Source: Planctomycetaceae bacterium (lineage in GTDB: Bacteria > Planctomycetota > Planctomycetia > Planctomycetales > Planctomycetaceae). From it: DNA of 5,068 nt. The stretch covers positions 37,393-42,460 of the forward strand of contig DOCI01000351.1 in NCBI GenBank assembly GCA_003503535.1, read 5' to 3'. A program made the translations under genes and the position numbers. Shown here one piece after another: positions 1 to 5,068 of the stretch; position 1 is the first letter of the stretch; each line of letters starts with the position of its first letter. A model generated the notes under the pieces. It was not told where the DNA came from and ran no database searches. It saw nothing but the letters and a program-made list of their open reading frames with translations.

Positions 1-72
1 TTCCGCGTTCTGCCTGAGCAAATACAACATTTCAGGGAAATAATCGCACATGTAAAGGCACATTGCATTTAG
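1..72 (+). CDS. Possible C-terminal tail of a gene entering from the left edge
   Basis: Reading frame 1 is open from the window edge to a TAG at 70-72 and encodes 23 residues. The peptide contains a protein-like amphipathic stretch (LPEQIQHFREIIAHVKAH) with hydrophobic residues spaced as in a helix. If real, the gene would converge with the kinase on the other strand, and a small hairpin begins 15 bases after the stop. The piece is too short to assign to a family. The opposite strand is also open here, from an ATG at 61-63 out of the window (starting MCLYMCDYFPEM), so a minus-strand gene start is the competing reading. Seventy bases open by chance is common, so confidence is low. Confidence 0.3.
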   Translation, partial: FRVLPEQIQHFREIIAHVKAHCI

Positions 73-86
73 AAATGCTCTAATGG

Positions 87-102
87 GCCATTAATCAATG
101 GC
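87..102. other. Small perfect hairpin between convergent gene ends
   Basis: GCCATT and AATGGC form a perfect 6-bp stem around the 4-base loop AATC. It lies 15 bases after the TAG at 70-72, where a terminator for a plus-strand gene would be expected. There is no run of T after it on the plus strand, so it is not a classic intrinsic terminator. A second tight inverted repeat, GCATTT/AAATGC with a 2-base loop, lies just to the left at 65-78. Their function is unknown. Confidence 0.25.
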
Positions 103-140
103 GTGCCGCGAACAACCGCGCTGCAATAAATCTTGAGCAT

Positions 141-170
141 ATTCAAAAATTACCTGCAGCGTTCAGCAGG
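141..170 (-). terminator. Candidate intrinsic terminator for the kinase gene
   Basis: Read on the minus strand, CCTGC (170-166) pairs with GCAGG (157-153) around an 8-base loop, and is followed at once by TAATTTTTGAAT. This is a GC-rich stem plus a T-rich tail, the form of a Rho-independent terminator. It lies about 84 bases beyond the kinase stop codon in the right orientation. The 5-bp stem is short and the T run is interrupted, so it could be weak or accidental. Confidence 0.4.
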
Positions 171-253
171 AGCAAAGACAGCGTTTTATGACATTTGGTG
201 TTTATGCGACTACAGATACTATTTGAAGGTGGTCTCAATTTCACTTTAAGCTC

Positions 254-1672
254 TTATCGCCCTAGCAAAGACTTAATCGACCAACTTCGCTTAGCATCAG
301 GATTTTTGTATTCCGTGTTGTCAGCAATGGCCTGTACGGCCTGTGCCAACTGTTCATGATTTCGTAATGGGGCCAAATCCTCCAGCAGCCTTGCAGCATT
401 CTGGTAGCGAAGCATCAGATTGGGAGCCGTCATTTTTTTGAGGACTTGTCGGACCTTAGGGTTATCTTTGTGTCGAAATTTAACTTCCGGTAATCCCTGC
501 TCATGCAACTTTTGTAGAGCATTCAGGTCTCGTGCATTGGCACCCGATGAATAACCCTGTGAGCAAAGGGGCGGGGCATTGCTCACGTCAAGTAGTTCAA
601 ACATCGTGCAGCCCAATGCATACAGGTCGACCAGGCAATCCACACCTGTTGAATCAAAAAATTGTTCTGGTGGTGCATAATCTGGAGTTCCTCGAAAACA
701 GTTTTCCCGTTTTGCATTTTCAACATCATTTATGTTGAAGGACTCGCTAATGTTGTGGAAGATACTGTTATCTTTCTCCACATATTTAGCAATTCCGAAA
801 TCAATTACTCTTGCAAAGCGATGCCCGTCTCCACCCCGCAGAACCACCATCAGATTCTGAGGTTTGATGTCTCGATGGATGATGAAATTATGAAATCTTT
901 GCATTGCCTCAGCGACTTGGGCAATTAGCTCGCAGATCGCTCCCACACTCAAACTTGCTCCGCACTGCTGCTGTAATTTTTCATGGAATTGCTTGAAATT
1001 CAAACCGTCAATGAATTCCAGGCACAGAAACACGCCATTGTGAGAACGCCCCGAAACCCAACCCGCTTCGTATGCCTGGACACCCCATGGCTGTCCAATC
1101 TTGTTGGTGATATTCACCTCTCGAAAAAAACGATCGGAAAGATCTTTTTGAGCCTGTTCAAAATCGATGGAATGTCCGTACGTTGTAAACTGCTGTTGTT
1201 GATAGTTTTTAATATCTTCATGACGGGCAATCTTGATGATGCAAGGATTCCAGACCCTCGAACCTTCATACAAATAATATCTTCCTTTGTAGATATCCCC
1301 CATTCCTCCACTTGTCAGGAACTCTTCCACTTCCGTTTTCTGGCTGATCTTGAGCAGAGAGCTAAAGCATTTTTTAATCACGTCGCGAAAACTGGGATAC
1401 TTACTCGTGTATTCCTGTTCGTCTTTGAGTGTACCTTGATCCAAACAGGTCTTCACAACATAAGACATCAACTGATAAAAAACTTTATCACGATCCGCCT
1501 CTTCGACGGGATCGTATTCCAGATAGACGATTAAGTCGTTTGCAGATTCGTGTTCGATATCTCGGAGAAACTTCTGAAAACACAGGGGATATCGTTTCAG
1601 AAAGATTGCGGAGATCTCATGTGTGGTTTTGGGATGTCGATCTGCAGATGATTTTTTAGAATCCATAGTCAT
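254..1672 (-). CDS. Serine/threonine protein kinase, cytoplasmic type
   Basis: This gene encodes a Hanks-type kinase of 472 residues that should transfer the ATP gamma-phosphate to Ser/Thr of target proteins. Numbered from the ATG at 1672, the first ~115 residues are a helical, charged leader of the sort seen in planctomycete kinases. The kinase domain follows: Gly loop near 119-130 (LTSGGMGDIYKG), beta-3 Lys147, alpha-C Glu185, catalytic loop HRDIKPQN (Asp268, Lys270, Asn273), DFG at 291-293, GTPDYAPPEQ around 328-337, Asp349 of DLYALG and Arg422. All catalytic residues are present, so it should be active. Arg before Asp268 makes it an RD kinase, probably controlled by activation-segment phosphorylation (Ser303, Ser309, Ser311 or Thr329). 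Oddities are Thr120 in place of the first loop glycine, a 38-residue Lys-Glu interval including QQQQ, and a long activation segment. No transmembrane helix, PASTA or WD40 repeats are visible, so it is probably soluble. The frame extends upstream to a TTG at 1705, but neither that codon nor the ATGs at 1672 and 1666 has a clear Shine-Dalgarno sequence; ATG at 1672 is preferred. The target is unknown. Confidence 0.93.
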   Translation of the reverse strand: MTMDSKKSSADRHPKTTHEISAIFLKRYPLCFQKFLRDIEHESANDLIVYLEYDPVEEADRDKVFYQLMSYVVKTCLDQGTLKDEQEYTSKYPSFRDVIKKCFSSLLKISQKTEVEEFLTSGGMGDIYKGRYYLYEGSRVWNPCIIKIARHEDIKNYQQQQFTTYGHSIDFEQAQKDLSDRFFREVNITNKIGQPWGVQAYEAGWVSGRSHNGVFLCLEFIDGLNFKQFHEKLQQQCGASLSVGAICELIAQVAEAMQRFHNFIIHRDIKPQNLMVVLRGGDGHRFARVIDFGIAKYVEKDNSIFHNISESFNINDVENAKRENCFRGTPDYAPPEQFFDSTGVDCLVDLYALGCTMFELLDVSNAPPLCSQGYSSGANARDLNALQKLHEQGLPEVKFRHKDNPKVRQVLKKMTAPNLMLRYQNAARLLEDLAPLRNHEQLAQAVQAIADNTEYKNPDAKRSWSIKSLLGR

Positions 1673-1812
1673 TTCGATACGCGAGTTCTGCAGTTTGACT
1701 TGCAAAACAATTCTGGCAAGGTTCGTCGCTTGATCTCACAGCTGTAACATTTGCGACTGATCAACGCTGTCTGATTCAAAATCCAATCTTTGCGGCTTGT
1801 AAAAACATATTG

Positions 1813-1824
1813 CAATTATAATTG
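1813..1824 (-). promoter_or_regulatory. 12-bp palindrome containing a TATAAT box, possible kinase promoter
   Basis: CAATTATAATTG is a perfect palindrome and so carries a consensus -10 hexamer (TATAAT) on both strands. On the minus strand it would start transcription roughly 135 bases before the kinase ATG. The matching -35 position is poor: the best candidate, TGGTGA with a 16-base spacer, keeps 3 of 6 consensus bases. It could equally be an operator or chance in an AT-rich patch. Confidence 0.2.
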
Positions 1825-1952
1825 GTTAGAAACTTTTCACCACATGGAACCAAACAATTCCAATTGAATTGAATGACTTGCGAGAAGTCAAAATGCAATA
1901 AGCCAGTGGACACAGGGATAGATCTGGGTAAGGATAGTAGTCGTAAAGTTCA

Positions 1953-1975
1953 GCCAAACAACCGATTCGGTTGGC
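1953..1975. repeat. Nested inverted repeat, possible RNA hairpin
   Basis: CAACCGA (1959-1965) and TCGGTTG (1967-1973) are perfect inverted copies separated by a single base, and an outer pair GCCAA (1953-1957) / TTGGC (1971-1975) offers an alternative fold. Twenty bases to the right, AAGCAA (1995-2000) and TTGCTT (2006-2011) form another 6-bp stem with a 5-base loop, with GCAAG/CTTGC as an alternative pairing. Two adjacent stems suggest a folded transcript downstream of the cytochrome gene. No T-rich tail follows on either strand, so this is not a standard terminator. Confidence 0.35.
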
Positions 1976-2051
1976 AAAAGGCGAGGAGACTTGAAAGCAA
2001 GGTCTTTGCTTGCAGACGGAGATTGAAAGTGTAAAGCCATTCAGAAATGGT

Positions 2052-3611
2052 TTATTGAAGTGACTCAATCTCATGCTGGATCTTTAACAATGGGACAGGG
2101 CTATTCCATTGCGGGCTGTTAATCAGATATATCTGTTGAGTACCAGGCCGATCCACCTCGAATGAGGGAAATGCCAGATTAGACCGAATAGTCAGCAATG
2201 CCCTAAGCGATTGCATTTTCTGTTGTGAGTTAAGCAGATCTGCGTTCAATGGAGAGAGTGCCAGAAAATATTGAGTTGCCACATCCCAGCTTTGGATGGA
2301 ATCAACGCGATCCTGATTCAGTAGATTGGACAATATATTTTTACGCAACTGATCGAGATCCTTCGTCTGCGAAATATATTGTTGGATTTGCAGATCGAGT
2401 TGATTGGAAACCGAATCAGAAAGTTCATTAATCTGGTCGCGATGCTGTGGTTTCATCTGGCAGACTTGAATGTTCAGCGATTCCAGTTTGCTCATGGAAT
2501 CGTGGCCAACTTTGAGACCCGCAGACTCCAATATGGCACGATTAAACAGAGAATAGAATTCCGAACGCACAAATGGTCTTGTTATTGTAGCAAAAGCTTT
2601 TTGTCGCCAGTTCGGATCAGGTGACTCAGTGCGAGATAAATCGTGATGACAGGAATAACAGGAATACTCCGCAAGTTCTGGCCAAACGGCATTGGGATTC
2701 TCTGATCGATGATGCAGAAGCTTCTGAACTTGACTGGAACAGACCAGCTGGCCAATGGCCCAGGAATTCAATGCGTGATCAGCTGATTCAGTAGAGTTGT
2801 TTCCATCTGATCGTTTATGATCTTTCTCAATATCCCAATGCGCTGCCTGTTGGGCATACAAATCCATATAGGATGTGTACTCGAATAACAGTCTGGGATG
2901 CCCGGCAGCGATCAATTCATGATTGACATCACGTCCAGCACTTCCGATATGACAACTCGCACAGGTTTCTGCGCGGATGAGTGTTGATTTGAGTTGCTTG
3001 AACCCAGTCTTGCTCTTACGAGATTCATTCCAGAGTGGTGAATTCCAGGCATAACTTCGGTGTGGTTCCAGCCATTTTGCAGCCTGCCCATGACAGGCTT
3101 CACAACTGACTCCGTTCGAAACAAATTCAAGATTCGAGGAGTTGGATGTTGAATTGGAAACCTCATAAATATTCTGAGGAGCGGCATGACAATTAATACA
3201 AATCGCTGACTTTTCTGCGGGAGCTTCCAGTTGTAATTTTTCGGCGATCTTCTTTGAGCGGTCGCTCGTTAATGTGCGGTAGGCTTGTGCATGGGGATCT
3301 TGCCGTTTCCAGATGGTATAGGAAAGCGAAGAAAGTGGAGCATTTGCCTTCACACTTCCATGACAATTTGAGGAAGAGCAGGAGACCGCCCCCAAATAGA
3401 GCAGGGGACCTTGACTCAGGTTTTCAGAAACATCGTGCCTGGCTGGGGTTGGTTGAGCATGAAAAACAGGCAGAGGATTAAGGCTTGGTCCAGAGAAGTC
3501 CTCTGCGATCAGAAAATGACCTGCTGATAAAAGACTGGCAAAAAATGCGATGATGATTAACTGGAAACTATTCATCCCGACCTCAAGCCTTGGAAGTCGA
3601 CTGGACTTCAT
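2052..3611 (-). CDS. Secreted multiheme cytochrome c, cytochrome c554-like family
   Basis: This 519-residue protein probably carries electrons outside the cytoplasmic membrane through covalently bound c-type hemes. The N-terminus has a signal peptide or anchor: basic residues K2, R5, R8, then a hydrophobic core at about 17-36 (FQLIIIAFFASLLSAGHFLIA). Five heme sites are visible: an atypical C-x4-CH at 78-84 (CSSSNCH), then CINCH 138-142, CEACH 170-174, CASCH 217-221 and CYSCH 318-322. Likely axial-ligand histidines include H107 (DPHAQAY), H231 and H238 (HELIAAGHPRL), H258 (HW) and H323. Residues ~335-519 contain no heme motif and look helical; I do not recognise this part as a named domain. 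The partial gene upstream is a paralogue with the same order of motifs. The start is uncertain: ATG at 3575 (residue 13) has a GAGG 5 bases upstream but would remove all basic residues before the hydrophobic core, so ATG at 3611 is kept. The family call is firm; substrate and redox partner are unknown. Confidence 0.93.
   Translation of the reverse strand: MKSSRLPRLEVGMNSFQLIIIAFFASLLSAGHFLIAEDFSGPSLNPLPVFHAQPTPARHDVSENLSQGPLLYLGAVSCSSSNCHGSVKANAPLSSLSYTIWKRQDPHAQAYRTLTSDRSKKIAEKLQLEAPAEKSAICINCHAAPQNIYEVSNSTSNSSNLEFVSNGVSCEACHGQAAKWLEPHRSYAWNSPLWNESRKSKTGFKQLKSTLIRAETCASCHIGSAGRDVNHELIAAGHPRLLFEYTSYMDLYAQQAAHWDIEKDHKRSDGNNSTESADHALNSWAIGQLVCSSQVQKLLHHRSENPNAVWPELAEYSCYSCHHDLSRTESPDPNWRQKAFATITRPFVRSEFYSLFNRAILESAGLKVGHDSMSKLESLNIQVCQMKPQHRDQINELSDSVSNQLDLQIQQYISQTKDLDQLRKNILSNLLNQDRVDSIQSWDVATQYFLALSPLNADLLNSQQKMQSLRALLTIRSNLAFPSFEVDRPGTQQIYLINSPQWNSPVPLLKIQHEIESLQ
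3581..3584 (-). promoter_or_regulatory. Shine-Dalgarno-like GAGG before the internal ATG of the cytochrome
   Basis: On the minus strand GAGG is followed by TCGGG and then the ATG at 3575-3573, an ideal 5-base spacing. No comparable motif precedes the ATG at 3611. This favours translation from residue 13, yielding a protein beginning MNSFQL of 507 residues, but that form lacks the positively charged leader expected in a signal peptide. The motif lies within codons for residues 9-11 if the longer start is used. Confidence 0.35.
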
Positions 3612-3826
3612 TCTGAAAGAATCTGCGCCTATCTCTATTAAATCATCGAAGTTTTGGGAAAGTGCAGTACAGCCAATACGATAACCTGCACCGGTTTCGA
3701 TTCATACGTTTTTAATAACTGTCACAAGTCTTAAGTTGCATGAATCTTATTTAGCTTCACCAATCTGCCTGTTCGTCATGATTGTCCATTTCTTAATTAA
3801 AATGTACGCGATCGCAGTTCCATCAC
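3612..3826. other. Gap between the two cytochrome genes
   Basis: These 215 bases hold no gene I can support. The interval is AT-rich in parts and must contain the leader of the complete cytochrome and the 3' end of the upstream one. I see no strong terminator and no good -35/-10 pair; the closest on the minus strand is TTGTGA followed 15 bases later by TATGAA, which is weak. A short AACC...GGTT inverted repeat sits at 3683-3696. The length suggests the two genes need not share one transcript, though read-through is possible. Confidence 0.4.
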
Positions 3827-5068
3827 TTATTGCACCTCTGCTAATTTTTCACTCAGCGATTTCAGTTTCTGAAAATTCGTCTGAAGTTCTTTGGCTTCGT
3901 AAGCAGAGATCATGGGAAAGACAGCCGAGAGATCCAGTTCGTAAATGCCGAAATTGACTGGGCTGTCGTTTCGCGAATTCATGCCTTGAATGGACAACAC
4001 TTTCCGCTCGCGAGAACGATTCAAATCCAACATGACATGCTCCTGAAAGTTTCGCAGACAATCCGTAATCTCATTCGATTGATTGTCATACCAGCCTGCA
4101 AACAGGGGAGATTCTTTGACATCGCGGTGAATGATTCGAGCCGTCATGTCTGAATTCAGGAACATAAATTCGTCATAGGTGACCACATAAGACCAGATTA
4201 ACTGACGAACGGAATCGTAATCCCGTTCTTCTTCAGCCAAGGTACAGATAGACGTCATCAATTCCGGCAATTTCTCAACGGAGACCGGATTGTGGGACAA
4301 TTCCCAGGCATTCTTTTCCAACCAATCGGCAAGGCCTCTGGACGATTCCATCAAGGAAACGGGATTCCCAAATGGAGCGGCATTCAATGACTGAACCAAA
4401 GGCTTCAGTTGAGCCTCATAACCAGAAACATCATTGAAATACATGCTCGCCAGTTTGGCTGAAGCGAGCGGCCACTCATGAATATTAGGTCGGCCAGGTT
4501 TCAGCATTAACTTGCGGGATTGTCTCCAGGTTCCCGTTCGAAGATCGTGATGACAATTGAAGCAGGCGTAGTTGGCAAATTCTGGCCAGCTGTGAAATTC
4601 AATCGAGGAGTCCTGTTCCGCAATTTGATGCAAGGGACTGTGAACTTCAGGATCGAGTAAGTCGGCTGATAATCGCAATTGCTCAGCCATGTTCATCAGG
4701 CCGCTGACCAGCATGATTGTTGTTTGCTCGGCGACCCTGGACTTACTGGTAAAGACTTCCTCCAGATTGACATCGGGAAGCACTTTGCTGGCATATTCCG
4801 TTTTCAGTTCTGGAGATTTGTCAAAGAATCCATTCCAGTGCGAAGGCTCCTGGTTGGAGTAAGTTGCCACTTCCAGATTCGGCAAAGGGGGATGCCCGGC
4901 CGCATACATTTCGTGAGTGATAATTTTCCCCTGCCTGACATTACCGATATGACAGGAAGCACATATCCGGGCACGGTTGACATAACTGCGAACATCCCAT
5001 TGTCCCGATGCATACCGCTTGGCAGAATCGTAATGACGCCAGTTTTCATCCATCCAATGCAAATTTCC
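3827..5068 (-). CDS. Multiheme cytochrome c, second paralogue, 5' end outside window
   Basis: The frame is open from the right edge to a TAA at 3829-3827, giving 413 visible residues without a start; the first codons in view read GNLHWMDENW. Two heme sites are seen, CASCH (codons 4963-4949) and CFNCH (4564-4550). Between them lie HEMYAAGHPPL and SHW, matching HELIAAGHPRL and AHW of the neighbouring cytochrome. The visible part therefore aligns with the neighbour from just after its third heme site, and the signal peptide and the first hemes should lie beyond 5068. The interval between the two visible heme sites is 133 residues against 101 in the neighbour, mostly from a longer helical segment. 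About 240 residues after the last heme motif are heme-free and probably helical, ending KLKSLSEKLAEVQ. No membrane anchor is visible. Probable role is electron transfer outside the cytoplasmic membrane; partner unknown. The total heme number cannot be stated from this window. Confidence 0.9.
   Translation of the reverse strand, partial: GNLHWMDENWRHYDSAKRYASGQWDVRSYVNRARICASCHIGNVRQGKIITHEMYAAGHPPLPNLEVATYSNQEPSHWNGFFDKSPELKTEYASKVLPDVNLEEVFTSKSRVAEQTTIMLVSGLMNMAEQLRLSADLLDPEVHSPLHQIAEQDSSIEFHSWPEFANYACFNCHHDLRTGTWRQSRKLMLKPGRPNIHEWPLASAKLASMYFNDVSGYEAQLKPLVQSLNAAPFGNPVSLMESSRGLADWLEKNAWELSHNPVSVEKLPELMTSICTLAEEERDYDSVRQLIWSYVVTYDEFMFLNSDMTARIIHRDVKESPLFAGWYDNQSNEITDCLRNFQEHVMLDLNRSRERKVLSIQGMNSRNDSPVNFGIYELDLSAVFPMISAYEAKELQTNFQKLKSLSEKLAEVQ

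Larger units (their letters stand above)
1673..2051. other. Gap between kinase and cytochrome; structured, no convincing gene
   Basis: These 379 bases separate the cytochrome stop from the kinase start. The right half (about 1826-2051) is open on both strands. A minus-strand frame of 82 codons starts at an ATG at 2074, inside the end of the cytochrome gene, and stops at 1826; it is rich in Cys and Tyr (contains CLAELYDYYPYPDLSLCP). A plus-strand frame of 53 codons (1873-2034) encodes a very basic peptide ending KVFACRRRLKV, with rare-looking AGG/AGA/CGG arginine codons. Neither has a ribosome binding site or a family I recognise. Several inverted repeats lie here, which fits an untranslated structured RNA or a dispersed repeat as well as a gene. 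The left half (1673-1812) is the kinase leader region and shows nothing clear. Confidence 0.4.

Noticed and set aside
983..1534. 183-codon plus-strand frame opposite the kinase
   Set aside because: It is antisense to the kinase alpha-C/N-lobe region, which is clearly coding; the translation shows no family features.
1855..1871. CAATTC/GAATTG inverted repeat
   Set aside because: A 6-bp AT-rich stem with a 5-base loop in an AT-rich stretch, without a T tail; likely chance.
1826..2074. 82-codon minus-strand frame as a firm gene
   Set aside because: It starts inside the cytochrome gene, has no ribosome binding site, resembles no known family, and the plus strand is open over the same bases. Kept only as part of the gap description.
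2912..3187. 91-codon minus-strand frame inside the cytochrome
   Set aside because: It lies in another frame over the heme-binding region of a certain gene, so it is a shadow.
254..3611. Kinase and cytochrome as one redox-sensing operon
   Set aside because: They share a strand, but a 379-base structured gap separates them and no sensor or redox motif is visible in the kinase.
3683..3696. AACC...GGTT inverted repeat as an operator
   Set aside because: Only 4-bp arms, and no recognised regulator site matches it.
3808..3815. GCGATCGC octamer, the cyanobacterial HIP1 sequence
   Set aside because: I noticed only one copy and the proteins do not look cyanobacterial; a single 8-bp palindrome can be chance.

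Overview
The window most likely comes from a planctomycete. Three observations suggest this: a serine/threonine kinase with the long N-terminal helical leader and YAPPEQ-type activation-segment end often seen in planctomycetes; two neighbouring multiheme cytochrome c proteins of the cytochrome c554-like kind that planctomycetes carry in many copies; and mostly absent Shine-Dalgarno sequences in a sequence of middling GC content. This is an inference from protein style, not a phylogenetic result.

Layout, left to right. Bases 1-253 hold no complete gene. A short plus-strand reading frame runs in from the left edge and stops at 72; it may be the tail of a gene convergent with the kinase. A small hairpin follows it at 87-102, and a terminator-like hairpin with a T-rich tail, read on the minus strand, lies at 141-170. 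A complete cytoplasmic-type protein kinase occupies 254-1672 (minus). The 379-base gap 1673-2051 contains inverted repeats and is open on both strands without a convincing gene. A complete, secreted, probably five-heme cytochrome c lies at 2052-3611 (minus). After a 215-base gap, the 3' part of a second cytochrome of the same family fills 3827-5068 (minus); its 5' end is outside the window.

All three real genes point left, in the order cytochrome (partial), cytochrome, kinase. The two cytochromes share the layout of their last two heme sites, the conserved HE-x3-AGHP and HW segments, and a long heme-free C-terminal half. They look like an old tandem duplication and probably carry electrons on the outer side of the cytoplasmic membrane. 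The gaps of 215 and 379 bases argue against tight operon coupling, and nothing in the sequence ties the kinase to the cytochromes beyond shared direction.

I found no RNA gene, CRISPR array, insertion sequence or clearly new system. The points most worth a second look are the tandem cytochromes with an atypical C-x4-CH first heme site, and the structured gap 1826-2051.
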